Below are positions 48,084-59,962 of a stretch of 64,000 nucleotides of DNA, piece by piece. Under the pieces are notes generated by a model. It did no database searches. It had not been told where the DNA came from and saw only the letters and a list, made by a program, of their open reading frames with translations. The DNA is taken from assembly GCF_030269925.1 (NCBI RefSeq), contig NC_085112.1:6573501-6637500 (forward strand). The letters run 5' to 3'. Position 1 is the first letter of the stretch, and each line of letters opens with the position of its first letter. A program made the translations under genes and the position numbers. Source of the DNA: Bombyx mori. Lineage: Eukaryota > Arthropoda > Insecta > Lepidoptera > Bombycidae.

Positions 48084-49750
48084 ATAAATACAATATAGAC
48101 TATGTTCCCATTTGATGATTATGTTGTGCTTAACTTATTTAAAAGCCATTAATATAAATATTCCACACTGTACTTAGCGGGTTTCTGCATCGTATGAAAG
48201 AAATTAATGTTAAAAATGTACGTGAAATGATTTTCATTTATTGTTGAAAAATAAATTTAACTTTTTTTTGTAAATTTAATATTAATATAAAATGTAAGTT
48301 ATGCACCCCTGGAATCCCTACTAAATGTTGTCTTAGTACACAGTAGTCACACGCGTAAAGCATTTTGCATGTGTGCTCCATCGATGAACCCAGAGCTTGA
48401 CCATTCGATATGTGCCGCCATGTTGTTTATTGCTATCTTTCTCACTCTTACGAAAAACAATGAAGAAAAGTGGAGATAGAAGATATTTTTCATCTCTTTC
48501 ACTCGACAGAAGCACGACTGATCACAACATGAATTCTTTGAGAAGGGGAATGAAATATTGAAGTTTCGAAGCATGGCTACGTTTTTCGATGCACTGGTAG
48601 GTTGATCTTTGTCGGGCGGAGCGAATATTTTAGTCATTATTTAAGTTGGGAATGACAACTCATGGCCTTGATTTAAATAGAATTTTTGCTTGAATATAAC
48701 TATTTTCTAAGGTTTTTTCTTTTGGATTTTTCATGTGGGTGTAGAAGCTGGGTATTCTGTTTAAATCGGAAAAATGGAAAAACTGTATTTTTAGATATTG
48801 TAATTTTTGCGTTAGCGTTACGTAACATAATCAGAACGTTTTTCTGTTTTTCTTATTTATAAATTACAGTTGCTCATAAATTCACATGCTACCTACCGAA
48901 AAATAAGCTATTCCTAAAAACAGATTCTTTCGAAATAGAAAAAGGATTTTTCTGTCGAATAAAAACTTACCTTGAATCGATTTTTTCTTATTTTGGTAGG
49001 TTCACCCCTTTGGGACCATTTTGATGAGATCTGTAATAAAAATTTGTAAATTAAAAAATAAAACTTAAAAAACAGAATATAACCCAAAATAAATCATTAG
49101 CACAGACAACAAAGTAGGTTTTAGGGTCTAAGCTGAAACAAAATCTCACGTCGATCTAATTTTATTGGCTAGGTAGATATGTATCTCACCAGAAGTATCC
49201 CAATGCGAAAAAAAAACGATTAATATCATATAAAGGCTTGATTCGCAATTAAACCTCCGCAATATTCCCGACACCGACTTTATTACCTTCATTTTGTTGT
49301 ATATTTAAAGTAAATTTCTTAGTTGCGCAGCTGCTTAAGGTACAGCGTCCAGCCATAAATTAAGCTGGTCGTACACAGTGCAGTAACATCGATTATTTAC
49401 AGCCACATACCACGGAGATAATCATTACTAAGTGCACGTTTTACTGGCCCGAGACGAGGCATCGTTCGCCACTCCGCTTTATGGTAAGTTAAGCAAATAT
49501 TAATGGCGGTGGAGTTACGACTTCACCTTTAAAGTGATACTGTGATCTTGTGGTCGATTTTTTTAAGATTTTGATATGTAAGTATGTATAATGAACAGAA
49601 AAATCGACATCGTAATCATCTAAGTTTAACAAATAATATGTTCAACCAGTACCTAACTATTTATAGTTATAGGTTGATTGGTTCATTAATTTTAAGTGAT
49701 CAAAAGATAAAAGAATCTTTGTCTGTTAATATGCCATTGATTAATTAAAG
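48084..49750. other. intergenic; possible unclassified repeat at 48.34-48.65 kb
   Basis: 48345-48650 (96-codon minus frame, no domain) is less AT-rich than its flanks and may be a TE remnant. 49330-49550 is a complex GC-richer patch ending ATGGTAAGTTAAG, possibly regulatory. Neither is firm. Confidence 0.35.
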
Positions 49751-50003
49751 TTTTATTTATTTTGTTGCATAGATGAATAGAGGAACTCATAGCCCACCTA
49801 GCGTTAAATGGTTACCGGAGTCTATAGACATCTATAAAGTAAATGCCGCCAACCACCTTGAGATATAAGTCTCAAGTAAGTGAGATATAGGTCTCAACGG
49901 CTACTTCACCCTTCAATCCGAAACGCATTACTGCTTCACGGCTGAAATAGGCAAGGAGGTTGTATATACCCGTGCGGACTAACAAAAGGTCCTATCACCA
50001 GTA
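49751..50003 (-). repeat. Bm1 SINE, minus
   Basis: TTTTGTTGCATAGATGAATA, AGCCCACCTAGCGTTAAATG, GAAACGCATTACTGCTTCAC and AAAAGGTCCTATCACCAGTA. Moderately diverged, with an internal GTCTCAAGTAAGTGAGATAT duplication-like insertion. Confidence 0.82.
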
Positions 50004-50019
50004 AAAAGGATCACCACCA

Positions 50020-50428
50020 GTCATCGTAGCCTAGTCGATAAGACACGCGGTGCATTCGTATCGGGCGTTGTGACTGTGCCGATTTTAGAATTCCGTGGGC
50101 AGGTACCAATTTTTCTAATGAAATGCGTACTATATATATGTTTAGTAATTAATTACGGGGTGAAAGAATAATATCGTGTAATAAAAATCAAACCCGAAAA
50201 AAATATGATTAGCGTAATTACGGGTTGTAGGGCATCTTGTGATCTGCTGCCCTACTTATATCTGTCGTGAAGCAGTAATGCGTTTCGATTTGAAGGGTGG
50301 GGCAGCCTTTGTATCAAAAAATGAGACCTAGAAATCATGTATCAAGTTAGGTGGCGGCATTTACGTTGTTATTGTTATCTATGGGTTCCGGTAACCACCT
50401 TACACCAGGTGTTCATTGAATGCATTCT
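50020..50428 (+). repeat. full-length Bm1 SINE with tRNA-like head
   Basis: The only copy here that keeps the head: TCATCGTAGCCTAGTCGATA (A-box-like), GTGCATTCGTATCGG, then GGCAGGTACCAATTTTTCTA and the usual body and tail. The internal RNA polymerase III promoter is degraded: the B-box region reads GATTTTAGAATTC rather than GGTTCGAATCC. Old copy. Confidence 0.82.
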
Positions 50429-51261
50429 TTTCATTATAAAAGAGGTGTTAATGATATAATGCACGATTGAATCAAAATGTGATTATATTATTGATCAGAT
50501 CAGGAAAGCGCGTAGGTACCCGGCCAGAAGGTGATATATTTAGAGTCGGTGGGCGTATTAGTAGCCCGCACGACTAAATATCATCACCCTACCTATTTTT
50601 ACAAGGCGTTCTAGTTTTAAGCAAAATCATCATTGTACAATGCACTCTTCGCCTTCAAATTGGAACACAACTTTACCAAAAGTAACCCCTAAACCTTAGA
50701 TTAACCAAGAGACTATCCACACATCTAGTTCAATAAAAAATTTTGAACAAATTTTGTAATTCCGAGACCACAAAGGTCAGTAGACGCTAATAAGCCGCAT
50801 CATAACCTCGACTGATAAGCAATAAACGTAAATTTATTACGCGAACGCGATAAAGTGTCGTCCAAACGGCTAATTATCTATTAATCTCAATTTTACGCAT
50901 CAACACTGTCAAATAATAGTAGAGAGAACAAATCATAAAGTTTATTGGGTGATTGCATTCTGTGCGAACGCTCGTCCAAGATACGCCTTTGCACTTTACA
51001 GAAAAACACGAACCGTCCTCATTGCCAGCTCACAGGTTCACGCATTCAACTAACTTCACACTTATTAAAAATATTCGTTGGATTTAAAAAATTAAGTCAT
51101 TTCGCAAAAAAACAAAGGGTAATCTTACAATGTTTTTTATTGTTTTTTGTGCTTTAATATTATCACTAAAATGAAAATAACAGAAATAATCAACCAAACA
51201 CTGTACGTATTTGTACAGTTTTAACTTGTAAAAATTTCAATTCCATATCAATTGGTACCGG
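50429..51261. other. intergenic, nothing recognised
   Basis: AT-rich. The 70-codon frame at 50945-51157 has no family features. Confidence 0.5.
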
Positions 51262-51499
51262 TACTGGTGGTAGGACCTCTTGTGAGTCCGCGCGGGTAGG
51301 TACCACCGCCCTGCCTATTTCTGCCGTGAAGCAGTAATGCGTTTCGGTTTGAAGGGTGGGGCAGCCGTTGTAACTATACTGAGATCTTAGAACTTATATC
51401 TCAAGGTGGGTGGCGCATTTACGTTGTAGATGTCCATGGGCTCCAGTAACAACTTAACACCAGGTGAGCTGTCCACCCATCTAAGCCATAAAAAAAAAA
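51262..51499 (+). repeat. Bm1 SINE, 5'-truncated, young
   Basis: ACTGGTGGTAGGACCTCTTG to CATCTAAGCCATAAAAAAAAA with very few differences from the other good copies. Confidence 0.9.
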
Positions 51500-51788
51500 C
51501 GGAATTTGGAATCGACGCGAAGTGAGCACAATTAACGTCAGTAATCTTAATGCAGTTCAATAAAACTGCGTAGGCCCATAAGGAAGGCAGTACAATACTC
51601 TATAATGTGAAGGGAAAGTTTGACATTAAAGCAGTTCTTTGTTTGTCGTTTTACACGTGATATGACTCACTTACCAACTTCTCAAAGGTTTTAATGGCTG
51701 AATGTGAAGATTTGATTACTTCAGCGTAAGGAAGTTGTTTAATCACCTAAATATGATCATTACTTTATTTTATCTAATTTTTGAATGA

Positions 51789-51966
51789 ATGAGCTCACGA
51801 TGAATATATTAAGCGGCTACCGAAGCGCATATAAATCACAACGTAAATGCTTGACCTGAGATATAAGGCTGAATGATGTACTTTAAGGGCAGTCTCACCA
51901 TTGAGACTGGAATATTTGTGGTGGTACCTATCAATGCAAGCTTACAAGACTCTCTACCACAAGTAA
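51789..51966 (-). repeat. diverged Bm1 SINE
   Basis: ATGAGCTCACGATG, AATCACAACGTAAATGC, TGAGATATAAGGC, GTGGTGGTACCTATC and CTCTACCACAAGTAAT in the right order on the minus strand. Confidence 0.6.
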
Positions 51967-53121
51967 TCAAAAGACGATGAGTTTACTTTGCTATTGATAC
52001 CAGGTAACTTAACTCTACACTAATAATTGTACACCGGGTTCCTTTTAAAAAGACACACTAAGGTTCTTTTTGATTGTTCCGTTTTCGCAGTTCACTAACT
52101 ACTAATGTACAATGTATAATATAATATACATCAATTCAGTACATAGTATTCAGTACAAACGGCAATAAATATGTTTAGACCTCCAACACGTTCCTACAAT
52201 CTTTTTCATTCTAAGATTGCGTAGACGCTCAAAATTTCTAATAGAGATCTACTATAGCGATCAACAACATTTATATTTTTATGTATTGTTATCCCTTATG
52301 AATATCGGCATTCTGCCTATTTCTGCCGCGAAGCAGTCATGTATTCCAGTTCGAACGGTAGGAAATTAATTAAGCTATATCTAAAATTTAGATTTCAGTC
52401 GATAAGCAATTTCAGTTAAGATTCAAAAGAAATTGATAAATAATACAACGCATATATTCTTTCTTCGAGCTTTACTCCAACACATGTCTAAAATACTACT
52501 TTAATATTTTTACTTAATTTCCTATTACACTGTACCTCTAACTATTATTTTGAGTTCTTGTGCGTTGAGTTGATTATGTGATGCGATTGTGATGGCAAAA
52601 GTTCCCCGGTCTGATGGTTACGAGAGCCGCTATAATATACAATTGACACTTCGACCTCAGGTTTCAAGGTAAGTAGCCTTCATACTATCCAGTTACGATA
52701 GCTAACACCTACTAAGCCCTGAGCTAGTTTGACCATACCAGTAAAATACATACATTCCCACACAGCGAAAAACTACCAGTTAAGTTGTTCTTAAAGCATC
52801 ACAAAGAAATCATTTGGTATGATTTATTTTCAATAGAATAAAAATATTGTATCGATAAGAAAATATTTAGGCACAAAAAGCGATACCAAACAAAGTGCAT
52901 GAAAGTGGAAGCTTTCTTGGATGACCGATTTTATTTTTCCCTTTGCCGTTCATGGACATAAAACGAATGACTGGAAATGTTTTTACTTTGAGCATTAAAA
53001 CTAATGTTATCGCAAAAATATAAAGATACGAATTATTTTAGCCATAATTAATGAAAATATAATACTTTTATGGATTTAACCTACAAAAAACTTTCATGCC
53101 TGAAAAACTTTTTACAATCTA
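51967..53121. other. intergenic with Bm1 scraps
   Basis: 52311-52362 (CTGCCTATTTCTGCCGCGAA, GCAGTCATG) is a Bm1 scrap, plus orientation. 52600-52740 may be the decayed remainder (TAACACCTACTAAGCCCTGA). No gene. Confidence 0.4.
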
Positions 53122-53383
53122 CTTAGTCTGGCCATAAATACTGTTACAATTAAAAATAAACAAAATATTATATTTGAATTTGGAATCTGTCATTTTTATA
53201 TGATTGCTCATTGTGTTTTCTCATTTTGGCGCCAATACATTGTGCAATATTTTGCGATATTAAAATGGAGTGGGGTGATAAAGAGAACCGAATCGCTGTG
53301 ATTGCATTACACAAAGTAGGTATGGAGCCAAATGCAATTTAAAAAACTCTCCATACGCTTGGTATTAGTAAAATGTTTGTGTA
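53122..53383 (+). pseudogene. 5' fragment of maT-type mariner
   Basis: Matches the first 262 bp of the 59.96-kb mariner, including the left inverted repeat after a TA and the transposase start (MEWGDKENRIAVIALHKVG). It has an in-frame stop after NAI and ends abruptly at GTAAAATGTTTGTGTA, where an unrelated repeat begins. Confidence 0.85.
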
Positions 53384-53386
53384 ATA

Positions 53387-53480
53387 ATTCCTTTTGTTTG
53401 TTTTAAGTTTATTTTATACAAAAGTTTAGGTCTTATAATTATCGATTGAAGCGCTACGAAATCTGCCGGGTCAGCTAGCT
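53387..53480 (-). repeat. dispersed repeat, GACCCGG family, copy 3 (fragment)
   Basis: ATTCCTTTTGTTTGTTTTAA to AATCTGCCGGGTCAGCTAGC, the 5' third of the family in reverse, abutting the mariner fragment. Confidence 0.75.
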
Positions 53481-55048
53481 ATAAATAAAATATTTAAAAA
53501 AGTAGATAGTTAACTATGGAACTCAGGAGCGTATTCATGGATACTTAAATAAGTATTAATGAATTTAATAGTTAATTTCAATACATCTATCAATCTATAC
53601 ATATCTGCATAATACTTTGAAAAAAATTTGGTCTGTTCTTATCAAAACAATATTATGATAGTAGATTTGTTCTTACAGTTTCGTTACTTCAATGCTTCAC
53701 TTCCAGCTTAGGTTAATGCGTGCATTCTAGTACACTGCGCGGCTATTAGATGCACTATAACGTTCCATTCAAAGGCATGAGGAACGTATCTCGATCACCC
53801 AAACACCGGTTGTTTAGTGATGCTGTAAATCAAATCATCAATTATCGACAAGCGTTTACACTCGTGACGCCGCCGTGTAAACAATCCCGGACGTTAAAAC
53901 TGCTACCTACGTTTTACGACTATTCAATTTGGGGGAAAATCGATTTTATTCGCTCGCTTTTCAGTCGATTCGCTTGTAAAGTCGCTCGTAGATCACGACG
54001 ACTAGTATTTGGATTCGTTTTTTTTTTTTACTAGAGCAAGGAAGTGGTCAGCGGATACGACTAAAACGAGGAAGATGCTCTGGGTAAACAACGGTGCAGC
54101 AACGTTCCCGTTTATTTGGTTAACCCTTCACATCGATTTTCATCAAGGAAACCGTATAGGTAATTTATGAATCGGTACTACAAGTTGCTTACCTACTATG
54201 TATTACATTCACACTTGTCACTTCATTTTATGCAATACCGAAGTAAAACTTTCCACTAAAATTAATCAGAGCTTAAAATTTGAACCGAAGATAAAATCAC
54301 TCTTAATTCTCGCACCAAGTGCGGCCATCGGAGTCGTGAGGACAACTGAGATTGTCGGACTACAATTGTATTTCATATTAATGCAGCTAACAAAACACAA
54401 CAAATTGATATGTTTATCTACAATAGAACTATAAATTCATTCAGGTCGGGCCCACCCTTTAAGCGAGGGGCTCCACCCTTATGATTTAAAAAATTGCAAA
54501 ATATAACATACCTAAATAATAAAAACGTCCCCTACGCTATTTCCGCTATCTCTGGGATGGATATAATTTTGGTAAACTCATAGTTCCGGGGAAATGGTCT
54601 GTGAAGCTTCCTTTGGAATTTAAATTTATTTTCCATTATTCATCAGTCATGTGAACTCGATCAACGATTTTCAAAAGACATAATCATCCAATATTTTTTA
54701 AATCATCCATTTATAGTGTCCTGATAAAATATTTGCCAAAAAAGACCCGCGAAGATTTAATGTATCAACCATGTACCTATTAGTAACCCGCACGATAATT
54801 TTTCACACTCTCCCACCCTTTATGAGGCATGTCTTGAATTAACCCTAAAATGAATGCTACGGCTATTAAAAATAAAACCCCCGCGTTTTCAGATAGGGGT
54901 ATTCTATGTTTTAATTTATCAAGTGTTATGGGAAAAGTTTGAATTAATCCCATTAAGCTACAATCGTAAGATTAATCGGGATAGATACAGCTATTACAAC
55001 ACAGCATCAATTAACAAATTTTGATCTCGCGAAATCGTGGACAACACG
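53481..55048. other. intergenic, nothing recognised
   Basis: No supported gene. The 53750-54034 frame (94 codons) has no family features. Confidence 0.45.
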
Positions 55049-55088
55049 AGTATAGTATAGTATAGTATAGTATAGTATAGTATAGTAT
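55049..55088 (+). repeat. (AGTAT)n microsatellite
   Basis: About eight tandem AGTAT units, perfect. Confidence 0.95.
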
Positions 55089-55202
55089 ATTTATTCGATA
55101 ATTACGTGCATTAAATTTTGTAATGTCGATTAGAATAATTTACTTCGAATAAATTTCTTGTATCAGAGAATAATTTTAAGATACATATTTTAACTTAACC
55201 GC

Positions 55203-55427
55203 ACGCCCGGTGAGTCCACACGGGTAGATACCACCACCCCGCCTATTTTTGCTGTGAATCAGTAATGCGTTTGTTTCCAGCCGTGGTAACTATACTGAGA
55301 CCTTAGAACTTATATCCCAAGGTGGATGGCGCATTTATGTTGTAGATGTCTATGTGCTCCAGTAATCACTTAACATCAGGTGAGATGTAAGCTCGTACAT
55401 CCATCTAAGCTATAAAAAAAAAAAAAA
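55203..55427 (+). repeat. Bm1 SINE, internally deleted
   Basis: GGTGAGTCCACACGGGTAGA to CATCTAAGCTATAAAAAAA. A small deletion joins GTAATGCGTTTG to TTTCCAGCCGTGG. Confidence 0.85.
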
Positions 55428-57522
55428 CTTAAAACATTATTGAACTTATCTCGTAACCTTTGTTATTACTTTCTAGAATAAAGATGGATTCACGACTCAA
55501 TGTCATCACGTACTTGCCTTGAGGTTAACTAAAATAAATTCTATATTGAGTTGGAACAATAAAATAATAACTATCCATTTATTTTCCTTTTTCCCTAAAA
55601 TATTACGGTATTTTTCATAACAAGAAAACAAAAAAATACAGCAACTTCTCGCAGCCACTGCTCTGAAATTGTATGTGATAGTTGAGGAGACACACTCGAA
55701 TTTATATTTAAAGCGTAGTTTTTGTTACCCCGGTTAGTCGGAGTACTAATTCTGGTTCGTTTACGACCCGGTCTCCGCCAGATCAGGCCGTTCCAGATGC
55801 CACGCTCCCACGCACCACACAATGTCCCTTTCGACAGGGCTGTCAGTTAGGTCCCTCACATCATCCAATATTACTTTGGAATAAAAATTTAAATTTTAAA
55901 TATAAATTAGTATTATTTTGCAATTTTGTATCTAGTAAATGTGAAATACGAAAATTAAATCAGCCACCGAAATCAATCTCATCTATTACTTTAATCATCG
56001 ACTTATCGGAGTATCTGAGTATTTACATCTACTTTAATTCTATCTAATTTAGTTTTCACGAGTATCAAAAACTTATTTAGTTTTTAAAGTTTTCACCGTT
56101 TGTAAAGTAGGCAATGAATAAGACACTTAGAAGAGGTGCGAAGAAAATAGCAGGAAAATTATGGGAAATTTCACTAAAGCATTATTTTTGTTTTAAATAT
56201 TGATTAGCACCGTAGTGAAACAAAAAAAATCACAGATTAATCAAAGGGTTTTTTTTATTGCGAATAGCTGTAATATTTTAAATTTTATAATATTTATTAT
56301 ACTATCATAGACGTGTTACAACCTTATCAGCAAAGTAAACGAAAAGGGAATGATTCAGAATTTTATGAATTTAGAAGTTTCCATTGCTATACATTTATGT
56401 ATTTACAAGTACACGTTATATGAATAATACTATACGCATACTATACGCGTGGGGGAAAAGAATAATTTAAATTAATTTGAATTAAAACAAAGATCGAAAC
56501 AAGAACATTTTATATGCGTTTTACAATACACCTAGAGTATTTAAACGGGTGATGAGGCTTAGTAGTGATATCTATGGGCTCCGGTGACAACTTAACCAAT
56601 ATGACCAGTACATGAATAAAAGATTTTTATGAACTTTGTAGTAGCTCTCGTAACAGAATCATCGTGTAATATCGGTACTAACAGAAATAAGGCATTTATC
56701 AGGACCTTTCCTCATCTCCTGCGACTGAACGTAACTCTCATTGATATAGCGGGCGATTGAGGCAATTAAATTTTATCTTGGGTGATTTTAAACAATTAAT
56801 ATGTTTTTAATTATTATAAGAAATTATAATTTTTATATAAGGTCATCACCACCAAATTACTTGTAGATAATCATATATCAGAGTTACAATTAATGAACAT
56901 CTGTATCTCATTTTAGTCAAATCAAAATATCGAAAGTGAAAAAGATATTACGCTGTAAAACAAATTTATAAGTCAGTACTACTTAGGTGATTAGTGTAAA
57001 TGCTCAATAAAACAATGTCATAAGCGATCATCGCAAAATAAATAATCAGAAGCCGCCAGCAATGAAACCGGAGTGTTGAATAAAATAAAAGCCAGCACGT
57101 TCCAAGCTATCATAATGCATAAGCTACCTATTCGTTATAAATCTCAACTTTTTATGTACCATTAAAATGGTTTTATTAGTTATTAACACGTGTTAAACGG
57201 TTGAAAGACTAAAACATTTGTAGAAAACTACGGCCATTAACATGTAAGTGTGATACATTGCTGTATTCAAGCGACGCTACGGGTTGTAACTTAACGACTC
57301 GTAATTAATATTACGGGCATTACAGCAATAGCACTAGGATAAATAAAAACTTATATGATCAAGACACTGCAATCGAAACGCTCAGCGCATAAAAAAGTAT
57401 ATAAAAAAATTTCAAATCTTTTTACTGCGTTGATTGCCACGATAGGTAACGAACTTGGAGACATCGTGTAAATGATTTTTTTCTATTATCAGCTCAATGG
57501 ATATGAGTATACATTGAGCTTA
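55428..57522. other. intergenic, nothing recognised
   Basis: AT-rich. 56566-56605 (GATATCTATGGGCTCCGGTG) is a Bm1 scrap. 55595-55822 has a 75-codon minus frame without features. Confidence 0.45.
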
Positions 57523-57710
57523 GCCGTGAAGCAGTAATGCGTTTCGGTTTGAAGGGTGGGGCAGCCGTTGTAACTATACTGAGACCTTAGAACTTATATC
57601 TCAAGGTGTGTGGCGCATTTACGCTGTAGATGTCTATGGGCTCCAGTAACCTCTTAACACCAGGTGGGCTGTGAGCTCGTCCACACATCTAAGCAATAAA
57701 AAAATAAAAA
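57523..57710 (+). repeat. Bm1 SINE, 5'-truncated
   Basis: GCCGTGAAGCAGTAATGCGT to ACATCTAAGCAATAAAAAAA, close to consensus. Just 5' of it GCTCAATG and CATTGAGC form a short inverted repeat. Confidence 0.88.
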
Positions 57711-58159
57711 CTGCCACACAATATTGCGACTATTGAACGATTTGATAAAACCTATACTAATATATCCACTCACAGTTTAAATAAACAAACAAAATTTTAC
57801 ATGAAAATTACAATTAAATGGCAATAAATGTGTTATTTAACACTATATCAAATTACCTAACATTAATAACCGACGTAAATCAATTATTCGTTTCAAACAG
57901 TCATCGACTTTTAAATCGTAATAAAATGTACAAACGGCAGTCAATTTATTTATTGCCTTAAAGTTGTAAAACGATATTACACGCTATAATGACGTGTGTT
58001 ATTGGCATTTATTTTCAACCATTTCACCATCAATGACCGCTCATTCGAACTTTATGATTATTGTTAAATTAAAACAAATTAGTGATACTAAACAAACAAA
58101 TGATTATTTGGTTGGCAGTATCTCATTTAAAGTAGAAAGCTATAAATGTTTTATATAAT
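57711..58159. other. intergenic, nothing recognised
   Basis: AT-rich, no gene. Confidence 0.5.
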
Positions 58160-58455
58160 ACTAGTCGACCCGGTAGACTTCGTAGTGCCTCAGTTGATAA
58201 GTAAAAGACCTAAGCTTTTGTATAAAATAAACTTGAAACAAACAAAAGAACCCGTCCGACGGAGGACACTTCAAAGGAAAAACAATTTTTTTATTTTTAT
58301 TTAATTCTGAGCATTTTCTTATTTATCTACCTTTTAAACCTTCCCTGGACTTCCACAAATAATTCAAGACTAAAATTAGCCAAATCGGTCCAGCCGTTCT
58401 CGAGTTTTAGCGAGACTAACGAACAGCAATTCATTTTTATATACTTATATATAGA
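58160..58455 (+). repeat. dispersed repeat, GACCCGG family, copy 4 (most complete)
   Basis: ACTAGTCGACCCGGTAGACT to CTCGAGTTTTAGCGAGACTA and TTTTTATATACTTATATATA. Contains the blocks missing from other copies. Confidence 0.78.
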
Positions 58456-59962
58456 TTTTGCAACATTCCAGTTTTTAGTGCTAGATTTGTATTATGTCAT
58501 TTTAGAATAAAATCGCAAAAGCAAATCAGCCAACCGGAATCATTTCAAACAATTCACAAACAAATCGAAATAATGTACCTACTTGTAGTTTTCAATTCGC
58601 TACAAGTTTTTTTGTGCGCTCTGGTATATAAGCTCTGGTATATAAACTGGTAAATAAGATAATATAATTCTCCCAGGCGGCACCCTTAAAAACGTGTGGG
58701 CAAAAACCGAACATTGTTGTCCAGCTATGCGTACACAAGACCATATAAATTTGCGCCTGATTTATTTATTACTCAAGCCGAATGTCAACAATGAAACAAA
58801 TTTGAAAAGTGAAACTAAAAGGATTGGATAAAAGGTAAAGCATTGTGCGCACACCGTGTTATGCAAATGAGTACCCTGAAACCGAAAGCGTTGCTTAGCT
58901 TGACAAAAGTTGGAACTTGTACAACCTGCACATAAATTAACGATACGCGTTAGGCAAATTAACGCAAAAAAAAAAACGAATAACAAGTTCGACCTTCACA
59001 AAAGCGAAATTATAATGTATTATTATCTTTGGGCGATCGTTAACTCTCAATGGGTGAAATTTGCATAATTACAAAACGTTGTTGTCCAAAAGTTTTGCCT
59101 TTTGTGGTAAAAACTACTTTCATTCTCGAAACAGTCTGGATCTTGTACTTAACAAGAACGGAACATGCAAACAAGACTACTCGCGTGATCTTTCGTAATT
59201 CAAACAAATTTTACTGCGGCAAGAGCGAGCGTGAAAAAGTTTCATAAAGGTCGATCGTGTCTGACATCTTTTCGATAAGTAATACCAGTTTTTGTGATTT
59301 ACATTTGTGTGCGTTCGTGTCACCGGATAGTTAAGTTTTTAGTGCCTCGATAGAGGGGATCGGTAGAGTGTAGACCACGATTTGTTTATCGGTACAAGCG
59401 AGGCGTCGACAACCATCGACGCAGTATCACCTATGTAATATGTACCTGGGACCTTTATGTGTAAGTGTTACGTTTAGTGCCCGATTTTATGGCCGTTCCG
59501 TTGCGTCAACCTATCGGGTACCTACGATGAACATCCGTGAGAATTTCTACTCCAGAGGATTTATTTTATCGCTTTTTAATCTCGACTTTGATATTTATAT
59601 TTCATGTAAGTGCATAAGATGGATTAAAATATTTTAGTTACTTAAGTCTTAAGAAGAAACTATTCACATATTAACGAAAGCAAAGAAGATCATTCGGTAC
59701 ACATAAATCCCTTGATTTACTGTTATGCTGTGGCAACTTAATTTATTTTGGATATAACTCAAAAGCCGAAGACAGTGGCTTCGTAACATAATCTCAACTA
59801 TTAAAAAAATACAAAACACATAAATTATTGTCTTAGCCTCTAGATCTAATTTTGATATTATTCTAAATCTTACATAACGAATGAATTAAAATTAAATTAC
59901 CAAAATTTACATCGAATACGTACGGCAGTAAAGTTTTCTGAAATGATTGTTGAGATATAGGA
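58456..59962. other. intergenic; unexplained complex island at 59.23-59.61 kb
   Basis: 58619-58650 holds a tandem pair of GCTCTGGTATATAA. 59230-59610 is richer in GC and CpG than its surroundings and includes an open frame (59440 on) that ends in a good donor, TTCAT|GTAAGTG (59605/59606). A candidate first exon or promoter, plus strand, with no family match. Confidence 0.3.

Noticed and set aside
55049..55088. CRISPR-like array
   Set aside because: Simple 5-bp microsatellite with no spacers.
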